Part shown: positions 9,668 through 18,297 of the stretch, piece by piece | Layout of the letters: each line of letters opens with the position of its first letter | How positions within the stretch are numbered: the first letter of the stretch is position 1 | Assembly: GCF_030539665.1 (NCBI RefSeq) | Contig: NZ_JAUNXR010000002.1 | Coordinates: 124,001-188,000 of the forward strand | Length of the DNA stretch: 64,000 nt | Origin: Methanobrevibacter sp. | GTDB lineage: Archaea > Methanobacteriota > Methanobacteria > Methanobacteriales > Methanobacteriaceae | Direction: 5' to 3' | Made by a program: the position numbers and the translations under genes | Notes under the pieces: generated by a model | What the model saw: only the letters and a program-made list of their open reading frames with translations | Told to the model about the DNA's origin: nothing | The model's database searches: none

Positions 9668-11005
9668 ATGAAATTCAATACCGTAGAGGAACTTCTGGAA
9701 TACACCGAAAACATCAAAAACAAGACCTTCAGAGAGATTGACAAGGCAAACCTTCTTGAAAATTCCACCCTGAAAAGAAGAAAGGGTCTGCTTGGAAACA
9801 TTGTCGAATCAGGATTTTACGGCTATCCAATAAACAGCGATGCAAGAGCCGATTTTGATGATATTGGAGTTGAACTGAAGGTAAGTGGATATGTGCTTAC
9901 CAAAAAAGGAGAAAAAAGAGCCAAGGAAAGACTTGTCTTAAGCAAAATCGACTACAATCAGATTATCCATGAGAATTTTGAGTTCAGCAAGCTGGTTTCC
10001 AAAAACAAAAAGCTTCTAATCATATGGTACCACTACGAAAAGAGAAAGGATCCTGGCGATTTCCTGATTACCGATTATCAGCTTTATGATATGGAACAGG
10101 ACATCGAGATTATCAGGAACGACTTTAAGACAATAAAGGCAAAGGTGGATTCCGGAAATGCCCATGAGCTTTCGGAAAGTGATACTTCATTTTTAGGTGC
10201 CTGTACCAAGGCCAGAACTTCAGCAGACAGAACAACCCAGCCAAATTCTGAAATATTGGCCAAGCCCCGTGCATTCTCCCTAAAGCAGGGATATATCAAC
10301 GGTATATTGAGCAACTTGAGCCATATAAATACAACTTTGGTAGCGGATAAAAAAGAGAAAACAGTCATCGACTTTGCAAACTCCAGATTCAAGCCATATT
10401 TCGGAAAGACACAGCTTGAAATCTATAAGGAGATTTTTGGAGAGGTTCCTGAAAGGATTCCCAAAAACATTAACAAGATAATTTCAGACAAGGTTATTGG
10501 AAAGGAAAAGGACTTGAAGGAAACCAATGACCTCTTTAAAAAGACAAACTACCTCATCAAAAACCTGCCGATAACTGACAAGAACAAGGCCCGTGAAAGA
10601 ATGGCGTTTAAGAACCTCAAACTAAGCGAGTTTGATGATGACTGGGATGAATCATACTGGAAAAACTTCTTCGAGGAAAACACATTGATTACAATCTGTT
10701 ATCAAGGCCCTTCATCAAGCAAGAACGGATATAGGATTCTAAAAGAAGTAAAACAGATAACATTCAATGATGAAGAGTTGGATTCAATAGAAAAAACATT
10801 CAATCTTGTTAAAAAGACAATTAAAACAGGTGACATTTCCAATCTGCCGACACCAAAATCCTTTGAAGGCCAGATTCTAGAGGTTGCTCCAAAGGCAGCC
10901 AAAGGAAAAAACATCTATGAAACATTCCTTGACAATGAAAATACCAAGGTATGCTTTATGCTAAATAAAAACTTTTTAAACAAAAAACTAGAACAAATAA
11001 ATTAG
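9668..11005 (+). CDS. Type II restriction endonuclease, Sau3AI/MutH family
   Basis: A 445-residue protein with the MutH/Sau3AI catalytic pattern in its first quarter: Glu47 in GNIVESGF, Asp62-Asp65 in ADFDDIGVELKV, and the E-L-K triad at 69-71. Sau3AI has this metal-dependent domain followed by a related C-terminal domain used for DNA binding; the length here (about 490 in Sau3AI) allows the same plan. Sau3AI cuts GATC whatever the adenine methylation and is blocked by cytosine methylation. A TTG 12 bases upstream is also in frame, but GGAG at 9658-9661 is correctly spaced for the ATG at 9668, which I chose. It is divergent from the C5-methyltransferase gene. Confidence 0.88.
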   Translation: MKFNTVEELLEYTENIKNKTFREIDKANLLENSTLKRRKGLLGNIVESGFYGYPINSDARADFDDIGVELKVSGYVLTKKGEKRAKERLVLSKIDYNQIIHENFEFSKLVSKNKKLLIIWYHYEKRKDPGDFLITDYQLYDMEQDIEIIRNDFKTIKAKVDSGNAHELSESDTSFLGACTKARTSADRTTQPNSEILAKPRAFSLKQGYINGILSNLSHINTTLVADKKEKTVIDFANSRFKPYFGKTQLEIYKEIFGEVPERIPKNINKIISDKVIGKEKDLKETNDLFKKTNYLIKNLPITDKNKARERMAFKNLKLSEFDDDWDESYWKNFFEENTLITICYQGPSSSKNGYRILKEVKQITFNDEELDSIEKTFNLVKKTIKTGDISNLPTPKSFEGQILEVAPKAAKGKNIYETFLDNENTKVCFMLNKNFLNKKLEQIN

Positions 11006-11030
11006 AATAATGGATTATGAAATCCACCAT

Positions 11031-11426
11031 CTAATTGAATTTTAATGCAAAGCTTGGGTCTTCGTATTTTCTGTAGAACCATTCTGCAAGTTGACCCATT
11101 ACTGCGTGAAGCTCGATTATGTCTTCATGGCCGCCTTTTAAATCTGCGTGGTCGCGTAATTGTTTTGCTCTTATTAACAATGAGTAAACGTCTTTTGGAA
11201 TTACCTTGTTCATTTGCAATTCGTCAAGGCCTTTTCCCATGAGGCTGTCTGGATCATAGTTTAATCCGTTTTTGTTGAAGACTAGCTTTACGAGTTCGTC
11301 TAGGAATTCTCCTGCACATGTTGCGCTTTTCTTTTCGTTAATATCGATGTTTTCTTCCATTTCATGTCCGTATTTATACAATTCAGGATATGTATCTTTT
11401 AGAAAGTCAAAGTTGATTACTACCAT
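11031..11426 (-). CDS. DUF4145-like small protein, paralogue 3 of a tandem trio
   Basis: A 131-residue protein starting with VINFDFLKDTYPELYKYG and ending in a helix with LHAVMGQLAEWFYRKYE. The F-F-L-x(3-5)-P-E-L opening, a central helical part and the final LA.WF..KY resemble the DUF4145 domain at the N-terminus of type I restriction R subunits (HEPN-like fold). RBS GGTGATATT precedes the ATG. It is the last and most divergent of three consecutive paralogues and converges on the Sau3AI-type gene 25 bases away. Function is unknown; the defence-island location is suggestive only. Confidence 0.65.
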   Translation of the reverse strand: MVVINFDFLKDTYPELYKYGHEMEENIDINEKKSATCAGEFLDELVKLVFNKNGLNYDPDSLMGKGLDELQMNKVIPKDVYSLLIRAKQLRDHADLKGGHEDIIELHAVMGQLAEWFYRKYEDPSFALKFN

Positions 11427-11435
11427 AATATCACC

Positions 11436-11807
11436 CTAGTTATACTTGTTGTGGAATTTGGATGCTAGAACTACGAGAACTGAATGCAATGCTAGGACTC
11501 TGTCGTAGTCGAATGCGTCCTTGTCCATGATTTCGTCACGGATGATTTTTGCTTTTTCGAATTCTCCTGCGGTTTCTTCATCGATTATTCCTTTTTCCGC
11601 CAGTTCTGCAATGTCTTTTGTCATGAAGCTTTTGCTTACGTATTCCAATCCGTTTTTCTCGTAGATTTCCTTAACCAATGCGTTGAGGAATTTGCTTCCG
11701 CATTGTGCGCTTGCCTTGGTGTTTTTGAAGAAGTTTTCTTCCATTCCATGGCCGATTTCATATAATTCTGGGTTGGATTCTTTTAGAAAGTCAAAGTTTA
11801 CTGCCAT
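11436..11807 (-). CDS. DUF4145-like small protein, paralogue 2 of a tandem trio
   Basis: A 123-residue protein beginning AVNFDFLKESNPELYEIG, close in sequence to the gene upstream: both have ENFF/NMF, KASAQ.GS.FLNAL and a KAK..RD segment. GGGGGAATAGAG precedes the ATG. Spacing to its neighbours is 22 and 9 bases, so the trio is one operon. The conserved central cysteine-containing SAQCGSKFLNALVKEIY helix and the C-terminal LASKFHNKY fit the DUF4145-like fold. No catalytic motif such as RX4-6H is convincing. Confidence 0.65.
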   Translation of the reverse strand: MAVNFDFLKESNPELYEIGHGMEENFFKNTKASAQCGSKFLNALVKEIYEKNGLEYVSKSFMTKDIAELAEKGIIDEETAGEFEKAKIIRDEIMDKDAFDYDRVLALHSVLVVLASKFHNKYN

Positions 11808-11829
11808 CTCTATTCCCCCTGAAATAGAT

Positions 11830-12210
11830 CTAGTTGTTGGATCTTTCGTATTTGTTGAAGAACCATGCTGCCAATTCCACTAAGGTACTGCGTAAAGCTA
11901 AGGTTCTGTCAAGTGATCCGTTTCTTTCGAAAGTGTAGTCACGTAATAATTTTGCTTTTTCGAATTTTTGTTGGATTTCTGGGGAAATAATTCCTTTTTG
12001 TTCTAATTCATCCATGTTTTTGGTAAAGAAGCTTTTGTATACGTAGTTCATTCCTTCTTTTGCATATACTGCTTTGAGCAATGCGTTTAAAAAGTCACTG
12101 CCGTATTGTGCGCTTGCTTTGTGGTCAGTGAACATGTTTGCTTCCATTTTACTACCCAATTCATATAATTCTGGGTTTGAATATTCTAAGAAATCAAAAT
12201 TTAATGCCAT
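11830..12210 (-). CDS. DUF4145-like small protein, paralogue 1 of a tandem trio
   Basis: A 126-residue protein, first of three tandem copies. An in-frame start exists 10 codons upstream, but AAGGAGATGA sits just before the ATG at 12210, giving MALNFDFLEYSNPELYELG, which aligns with the starts of the other two copies. The C-terminus LVELAAWFFNKYE resembles the end of DUF4145 domains. The promoter is probably the CTTTAAATAC stretch near 12252-12263 on the minus strand, with a palindrome just upstream of it. Function unknown. Confidence 0.65.
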   Translation of the reverse strand: MALNFDFLEYSNPELYELGSKMEANMFTDHKASAQYGSDFLNALLKAVYAKEGMNYVYKSFFTKNMDELEQKGIISPEIQQKFEKAKLLRDYTFERNGSLDRTLALRSTLVELAAWFFNKYERSNN

Positions 12211-12240
12211 TTTAATCATCTCCTTATCAGTACACTTCAA

Positions 12241-12368
12241 TTATTGGAAGTAGTATTTAAAGGTAACTGATTGTGCACAATTTTCAACCTAAAAATGGAC
12301 ATCAATAATATGAAAATAGAGACATATCGTCCAATATAAAAATAAAAATAGGATAGCTAAATCAATAG
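12241..12368 (-). promoter_or_regulatory. Promoter region of the DUF4145-like trio with a 12-base palindrome
   Basis: The perfect palindrome ATTGTGCACAAT occupies 12270-12281. On the minus strand it lies about 10-15 bases upstream of the TATA-like CTTTAAATAC (12252-12263) that fits the first DUF4145-like gene. A symmetric site in this position could bind a dimeric activator. The remainder is AT-rich and non-coding. Confidence 0.45.
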
Positions 12369-13436
12369 CTATGGTTTCAGAGTGTATTTTATTATCCCAG
12401 TTCCCTGGGAAGTAATCTCCAACTGCTCGCATTGAGGGTTCAGCTCTTCCAGAAGCGCCCTGCCGTCAGCAGGTGACATGAACTGAGGCAGGTATCCTAC
12501 AATGCTAATGGGATAGACTGTGCAGGTGACGTTCTCGTCCTTCACATCAAGTTCAACGAAGTATGCCCTGTGGGTGTCTGCCCTTTGCTGGTCGAAGATG
12601 AAGTTTCCAAGGCTGTAGAAGATCGGTGTTCCATTGTACATCTCAATTCCCTGTGTTACGTGAGGATGTGATCCTAGAACAACGTCAGCACCTGCATCGA
12701 TTACCTCGTGGGACATGTTTATCTGGTATTCGTTTGGACTTCAGGAATATTCGTTTCCATAGTGGAAGTATGCAATCACGTAATCTGACCCGTTTTCCTT
12801 TGCCTCCCTGATCTGCTTTGTCGCTACCTCGGAGTCGTATGCGGAATATCCTGAGGAATTGTCTGTTGCAACAGGCATCACATCATTGCTGTATTCTGCA
12901 AAGTTCTGGGAATCCATGTAGTTGAAGATTGTTATGTTGAGGCCGTTTATCTGGCAAGTGAAGGGCTCATGGGCCTCTGCGGCATTGTCCCCTGCACCTA
13001 TTACCGCTATTCCGTTGTCTTCAAGTGCCTTTACGGTATCGTGCATTCCGTCGATTCCATAGTCAAATGCATGGTTGTTTGCAAGTGAAGCCACGGTGTT
13101 CCTGTTGTCCTTGGCCAACGGTACAAGGCTCGGGCTTGTCTTTAGGGGAACGTCACCCTTGACTGCATTTCCGGAGTCTGTAGCCGCATTTTCAAAGTTG
13201 ATCAAAAGCAGATCAACCTTTGATGTTACGTTGTCCACTCCTGCAAATGGGTTTGTTCCACCGGAAAGGACTCCTGCCATGTTACGTGCAAACATTACAT
13301 CCCCCGTGACTGCTATTGTTGCATTTCCCTTGGGAGCAGCATCGGCTTCCCCATTGCTGCCCCCGAAAGCAATAAGTCCTGCAAGGACAATTGCCAATAT
13401 GATTATTAGAGCTATTGTTATCTTCCTACGATTCAT
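12369..13436 (-). pseudogene. CapA-family (poly-gamma-glutamate synthesis-type) protein interrupted by in-frame TGA
   Basis: Two pieces of one reading frame. Codons 1-231 give an N-terminal hydrophobic segment (about residues 7-25), the metal-binding GDVMFARN, SLANNHAFDYG and FHYGNEYS. A TGA then occupies 12741-12743, and the same frame continues SPNEYQINMSHEVIDAGADVVLGSHPH to the normal end with FYSLGNFIFDQ. There is no frameshift, only the one stop codon. CapA proteins are metallophosphatase-like and normally about 350-400 residues; here 355 codons. Restored, it would be an anchored extracellular protein. The stop falls between two conserved catalytic segments, so neither half should work alone. 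It overlaps the upstream transporter gene by 11 bases. A sequencing error or a recent mutation (for example CGA to TGA) are both possible. Confidence 0.85.
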
Positions 13437-14904
13437 TGGATTTTCCCTCTAAGGTTTTTGTTCTATAGTATAATATTATTGGAACTACTATTAGTACGAT
13501 TGTAATCAGCGCATCGATTACAAGAACATCAGGGCCTTTGACAACCAATTGTGTGAATATTGAATGGACCCATATGATGGCCAAGATTATCGGAATCGCA
13601 AACTTGATTACCGCCTTCCACAATCTTCCCACCTTAAAGAGGGCATTGTTGTCAAGGACTTCAATGAGGTTGTCGATTTTGTAGTACCAACCGAATATGA
13701 TGCACTGAAGTATGATGATGAATATCAGCGCATAGTTGTTGAGGAATTCATCAAATATTGTAAGGAGGTAGTTTCCAGCTCCTGTTGTAAATATTGAGGT
13801 TATAAGAATTCCAGCAACAACCACTATTGTTGCTGACCTTTTACGTGAAATCTCAAACCTGTCCGCCAATGATGATACCAGAGGCTCAATCATACCTACT
13901 GCAGATGTAATTCCCGCTATCAGAATGCAGAGGAAGAATATTGGTCCGATTATTCCGCTTGCAGGCCCCATTACGTTAAATACCTTTGGAAATGCGACGA
14001 ATGCAAGGCCTGTTCCTTCACTTACAAGAGTGTTCAGTGGAGCGCCGCTTTCAAGGGCCATGAAACCGAGAATTGAAAATATTCCAAGTGCATTGAAAAT
14101 CTCAAACCCTGAATTTGCCCCCAGAACGATCACCGCATTCTTTGTAAGGTTGGAATTTTCAGGAAGGTAGCTTGCATATGCAATTACGATTCCCATACCC
14201 AAGGACAATGAGAACAGGACCTGACCGAAAGCAGCAAGCCAGACATTAGGGTTTGCAAGGCTTCCCCAATCAACGTTTACGAACTCACCATAACCTAAAC
14301 TTGCTCCAGGCAATGTCAATGAGTAGAATACCACAATTGCCATAAGAACAACCAGAAGAGGAACTATCCATTTTGTAAACTTGCCTATACCATCATTCAA
14401 GTCCTTATGTGAAATGTACCATATTGCCGCCCAGACAATCACTGTGGAAACCAGAATTACCGGAATTACTGTTGTGATTCCTGCTATTGAAGGGGTTGAC
14501 TGAAGAAGGGTCTGTGAGAAGAATCCGTCAGGATTTGCACCCCATCCCTTAAAGAAGCTCAATACAAGATATATCAGGTCCCATCCGACAATGCAGATGT
14601 AGTATGTTGTCACTATAAAGACAATCAGACATAAACTCCATCCCACCATCTGGAAACGATCCCGTATCTTCTTGCAGATGTCAAGAACTGAAGTCTTAAA
14701 CTTATAACCTATTGCATATTCAAACAAAATAAAGCTCAATCCTAAAAAGACCAGTGAAACCACATAGGGAATCAGGAATGTTCCCTCACCGTTGCTGTAG
14801 AGAACGTATGGAAATCTCCAGATGTTTCCAAGACCTACTGCAGCTCCAATCATGGCCATTAGAAATGAGAAGTTACTATCCCATTGCATTTTCTTTTCTG
14901 CCAT
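13426..14904 (-). CDS. Sodium-dependent transporter, NSS/SNF family (copy 1)
   Basis: A 492-residue membrane protein of the neurotransmitter:sodium symporter family. Near the N-terminus it has the sodium-site signature MIGAAVGLGNIWRFPYV, followed by some 11-12 hydrophobic segments, typical length and LPGASLGY in mid-protein. Family members import amino acids or related solutes with sodium. Five codons upstream there is another in-frame ATG, but GGTAGGAG sits right before the ATG at 14904. The protein is closely related to the neighbouring transporter upstream, indicating tandem duplication. Its stop overlaps the start of the broken CapA gene. Substrate cannot be inferred. Confidence 0.88.
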   Translation of the reverse strand: MAEKKMQWDSNFSFLMAMIGAAVGLGNIWRFPYVLYSNGEGTFLIPYVVSLVFLGLSFILFEYAIGYKFKTSVLDICKKIRDRFQMVGWSLCLIVFIVTTYYICIVGWDLIYLVLSFFKGWGANPDGFFSQTLLQSTPSIAGITTVIPVILVSTVIVWAAIWYISHKDLNDGIGKFTKWIVPLLVVLMAIVVFYSLTLPGASLGYGEFVNVDWGSLANPNVWLAAFGQVLFSLSLGMGIVIAYASYLPENSNLTKNAVIVLGANSGFEIFNALGIFSILGFMALESGAPLNTLVSEGTGLAFVAFPKVFNVMGPASGIIGPIFFLCILIAGITSAVGMIEPLVSSLADRFEISRKRSATIVVVAGILITSIFTTGAGNYLLTIFDEFLNNYALIFIIILQCIIFGWYYKIDNLIEVLDNNALFKVGRLWKAVIKFAIPIILAIIWVHSIFTQLVVKGPDVLVIDALITIVLIVVPIILYYRTKTLEGKSNES

Positions 14905-15130
14905 AATATCTCCTACCAATTAAGTAATAATTCTATTTATCAATAATGGATTTTAACAGATATAAAATTATTGTCTTGAAATGAAATATGGAAGTTGGTA
15001 TTTATGATATAGCTATCAACATATTGTTTTTTAGAAATGATATAGTAATATGAGAAATATTAAAAATAAGATTAATTAAATTTAAGAAAAATAGGTTAAC
15101 AATTAAAATAATTGAAGCTAATTTTAAAAT

Positions 15131-15172
15131 AAAAAAAGAGAAAGGTGAGTTGTGAAATGCAACCCAATCAGT
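15131..15172 (-). terminator. Terminator after the upstream NSS transporter gene
   Basis: Directly after the stop codon at 15173 the minus strand reads GGGTTGCATTTCACAACTC, a short GTTG/CAAC hairpin, then CTTTCTCTTTTTTT. Such T-rich ends terminate archaeal transcription. The remaining bases up to the other transporter (14905-15130) are AT-rich and show no gene. Confidence 0.5.
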
Positions 15173-16654
15173 TTATTGTTCCGCAGCCTTGGAAGACTTC
15201 CTCTTTGCAAAGTGATTGAGAAGGAAAGGAACAATCAGCAATACTGCAAACAAGAGCAACTCGATTACCAAGGACAACTCATCATCGAAACTCAATGTGG
15301 AAACAAGACTGCTTACCCACAAGACCAGAAGAACGATAGGCAAGATGAACTTGATAACATATTTCCACCATTTTCCAACAATCCTGATTGAAGTGTTCTG
15401 GTTCAAGACATCGATTAACTTGTCAATATTGTAGAACCAAGCGAAGATTACACATTCAAATATGATGGCCAGAATCAAAGCGAAATTGTTCAAGATCTTA
15501 TCGAAGATTCCCAAGACAGTACTTCCAGCACCAGTAGTGAAAATAGCTGTTACACAGAAACCAATGACACAGATAATGGTAACCGCCCTCTTACGTGAAA
15601 ATCCGAACTCTGTAATCAATGATGCGCTAACAGACTCCATAAGAGCAATAGCTGAAGTCAAACCTGCAATCAAGATACAGAAGAAGAAAACAGGACCTAT
15701 AATGTAGGCAGCACCACCCATCACATTAAATACCTGAGGGAATGCGATAAATGCCAAACCTGTTCCTTCAGTAATCAGGTTTTCAAAGCCAACACCAGTG
15801 GAGACAGCCATGAAACCTAAAATAGAGAACACACCGATAGCATTGAAAACCTCAAACCCAGAGTTGGAGGCAACAACGATACCTGCATTCTTGGTCAGGT
15901 TGGTTCCCTTGCCCAGATAGCTTGAATAGGTAATAGCAATAGCCATACCGATAGACAATGAGAAAATGATTTGACCGAAAGCAGCCAGCCATATGTCAGT
16001 ATTGAGCAAAGCGCCCCATTCAGGAGTGAACATTGTAGTATAACCTAAAGAAGCCCCAGGCAAGGTCAATGAAAATCCTACAATCACCACAACCAATATG
16101 AACAGTAGCGGCACAGCAACATTGCTGAACTTGGAAATACCCTTGTTGATGTTTCTATGGGAAATGAACCAGATGAAGAACCATACAACCAAACAGGAGA
16201 AGAACACTCCAGGAACGAACTGGACCAAACCTCCGGCAGTTGGATTGTTCTGCAAGACTGAATTTACAAAGTAATTGTTAGGATCCGCTCCCCATCCCTT
16301 GAAGAAGCTTAGGATAAGGTAGATCAGGTCCCATCCAACAACACAAACATAATAGCTTAAAATCAAAAATACGATAAGCACTGTAAACCAGGCAATAACC
16401 CTGAACTTAGTTTTTATTTTACCATAAATCTCCAAAAGAGATGTCTTGAACTTGAAACCGATTGCATATTCCAGCAAAACACCGGAAAGCCCTAAAAGTA
16501 CAATAGCTACGATATATGGAATCATGAATGACCCACCACCGTTGGAGTAGAGAACATAAGGATATCTCCAGATGTTTCCAAGACCAACGGCAGAACCGAT
16601 CATAGCCATTAGAAATGAAAAATTACTGTTCCACTGATTACTTTCATTTGACAT
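15173..16654 (-). CDS. Sodium-dependent transporter, NSS/SNF family (copy 2)
   Basis: A 493-residue paralogue of the transporter encoded downstream, with the same N-terminal signature MIGSAVGLGNIWRYPYV and LPGASLGYTTM in the middle, and a short basic tail. Its Shine-Dalgarno GAGGAGT lies inside the last codons of ftsY and its ATG is only 6 bases after the ftsY stop, so it is almost certainly co-transcribed with ftsY. The partner copy has a separate 250-base upstream region. The two probably differ in substrate or expression; this cannot be settled from sequence alone. Confidence 0.88.
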   Translation of the reverse strand: MSNESNQWNSNFSFLMAMIGSAVGLGNIWRYPYVLYSNGGGSFMIPYIVAIVLLGLSGVLLEYAIGFKFKTSLLEIYGKIKTKFRVIAWFTVLIVFLILSYYVCVVGWDLIYLILSFFKGWGADPNNYFVNSVLQNNPTAGGLVQFVPGVFFSCLVVWFFIWFISHRNINKGISKFSNVAVPLLFILVVVIVGFSLTLPGASLGYTTMFTPEWGALLNTDIWLAAFGQIIFSLSIGMAIAITYSSYLGKGTNLTKNAGIVVASNSGFEVFNAIGVFSILGFMAVSTGVGFENLITEGTGLAFIAFPQVFNVMGGAAYIIGPVFFFCILIAGLTSAIALMESVSASLITEFGFSRKRAVTIICVIGFCVTAIFTTGAGSTVLGIFDKILNNFALILAIIFECVIFAWFYNIDKLIDVLNQNTSIRIVGKWWKYVIKFILPIVLLVLWVSSLVSTLSFDDELSLVIELLLFAVLLIVPFLLNHFAKRKSSKAAEQ

Positions 16655-16660
16655 AAAAAA

Positions 16661-18205
16661 TTACTCCTCTATAAACGCATCTTCCTCTTCATCATCGGAG
16701 AACAGCTGATTAAGCATCCATTCAGCATCGTACTCCTTAATGTCGTCATAGCCTTGACCCATTCCTAAAAACAGGATTGGCTTTTTGATAACATAACCTA
16801 TGGAAAGTGAAGCACCGCCCTTACTGTCAGCATCTGCCTTTGTCAGGATAACCCCATCAATGTCGATTGCGTCGTTGAACTTGACTGCCTGCTCTGTAGC
16901 GTCGTTACCGGTCAATGCATCACCTACAAAGACAACAAGGTCAGGATTTGAAACGCGCTTTATCTTTTTCATCTCATCCATAAGGTTTGTGTTTGTCTGC
17001 ATTCTGCCCGCAGTATCGATCAAAACAAGCTCTTTTCCCTTAGCCTTGGCATGTTCAACAGCATCAAATGCAACTGCAGCCGGATCTGAACCTTTCTGGT
17101 GCTTGATAATCTTAACCCCAACATTGTCTGCATGATGAGTTACCTGTTCAATAGCGCCTGCCCTGAAAGTGTCACTGGCAGCTATAACAGGATCGTAGCC
17201 CTTCTTAAGGTAATAGTTAGCCAGCTTACCGATTGTGGTGGTTTTGCCTGTACCGTTGATACCTACAAACATTACAACCAAAGGCTCTCCTTGAGCGTTT
17301 TTCTCCTCAATCATTTCAGTCATTGACTTTCCAGGAATGTCAATTATGTTGGCTACAGCATCCTTAAGTGCGTTGAAGGTGTATTCTGTAATGTCATTGC
17401 TTCTTTTGATTTTCTTACCAACCAAATCATTTTTGACTGACTCTACAACGTTGGTAGCCACTTCCATAGCTACGTCACCTTCAAGAAGGCCCATTTCAAG
17501 TTCCCAAAGGATATCTTCAACATGGTTTTCTGTAATTGTCTTTTCACGAATGAATGAGAATATTCCTCCAGAAGACTCCTCACCATCATCCTTTTTCTTG
17601 CGGCCGAAGCTGAAACGGGATTTCTCCTCTTTTTCCTCATCCTCATCTTCAGCTACAGCAATATCAGTTGAAATCTCTTCTTCATCTTCAGCTACAGCAA
17701 TATCAGTTGAAATCTCTTCCTCGACAGGTTCTTCTGCCTTATCCTCGTCGGATTTGTTTCTCTTGAAGAAGCTGAAACGGGATTTCTCCTCTTTTTCATC
17801 GTCTTCATCAGCTTCCTCTTCCTCTTCAACTTCAGGAGACTCCTCTTCCTCAACAGGTAACTCTTCTTCAACTTCAACAGGTTCCTCTTGGGAAGGCTTC
17901 TCTTCCTCTTTTTTCTTGTGACCGAATGAGAAGAAAGACCTTTTCTCTTCCTTTTCCTCTTCCTCAGCCACTTCATCGATTCTTTCCTGAGCTATTTCAG
18001 TTGCTTCCTCCGCCAATTGAGGAATTGTAACTTCCTCCTTAGGAGGTTTCTCTTCTTTTTTCTTACGACCAAATGAGAAGAAAGACCTTTTTTTCTCTTG
18101 AGGCTCTTCATCGGAAATGTTGTTTTCCTGTTTAGCCTCCTCCTTAAGCTCCTCTTCTAATTTATCACTTGTTCTAGAAAATTTTTTCTTTAAAGATTCG
18201 AACAA
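16661..18205 (-). CDS. ftsY: Signal recognition particle receptor FtsY with expanded repeated N-terminus
   Basis: SRP receptor GTPase that delivers ribosome-nascent chains to the membrane. The NG domain begins near residue 222. G1 is GINGTGKTTTIGKLA (about 318-332), then DTFRAGAIEQ, G3 LIDTAGRMQ, and TKADADSKGG near the end. Before it lie about 220 residues of acidic, disordered sequence holding five versions of a basic-aromatic segment such as RSFFSFGRKKK, RSFFSFGHKKK and RFSFFKRNK, plus a doubled EISTDIAVAEDE. The start codon is TTG, with GGTGG at good spacing. Archaeal FtsY is usually shorter. In related methanogens ftsY follows the prefoldin alpha gene; here two genes and a structured spacer intervene. 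Confidence 0.95.
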   Translation of the reverse strand: MFESLKKKFSRTSDKLEEELKEEAKQENNISDEEPQEKKRSFFSFGRKKKEEKPPKEEVTIPQLAEEATEIAQERIDEVAEEEEKEEKRSFFSFGHKKKEEEKPSQEEPVEVEEELPVEEEESPEVEEEEEADEDDEKEEKSRFSFFKRNKSDEDKAEEPVEEEISTDIAVAEDEEEISTDIAVAEDEDEEKEEKSRFSFGRKKKDDGEESSGGIFSFIREKTITENHVEDILWELEMGLLEGDVAMEVATNVVESVKNDLVGKKIKRSNDITEYTFNALKDAVANIIDIPGKSMTEMIEEKNAQGEPLVVMFVGINGTGKTTTIGKLANYYLKKGYDPVIAASDTFRAGAIEQVTHHADNVGVKIIKHQKGSDPAAVAFDAVEHAKAKGKELVLIDTAGRMQTNTNLMDEMKKIKRVSNPDLVVFVGDALTGNDATEQAVKFNDAIDIDGVILTKADADSKGGASLSIGYVIKKPILFLGMGQGYDDIKEYDAEWMLNQLFSDDEEEDAFIEE

Positions 18206-18297
18206 TGTTAAACCACCATTATCATGAATAATTTTAATTAGAGTAATTTTTGTAATTTCTAATACTTAAAAATAGATATAAAATAAAAAAAGCAATG

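Noticed and set aside
12741-12743. Selenocysteine or pyrrolysine reading of the CapA stop
   Set aside because: TGA is not the pyrrolysine codon, CapA proteins have no selenocysteine at this place, and Methanobrevibacter is not known to use selenocysteine. A plain nonsense mutation is simpler.
17337-17921. Long Ser-rich ORF opposite ftsY
   Set aside because: It is the antisense of Glu/Lys-rich repeats, which gives Ser/Phe-rich open frames without meaning. It has no ribosome site or family similarity.
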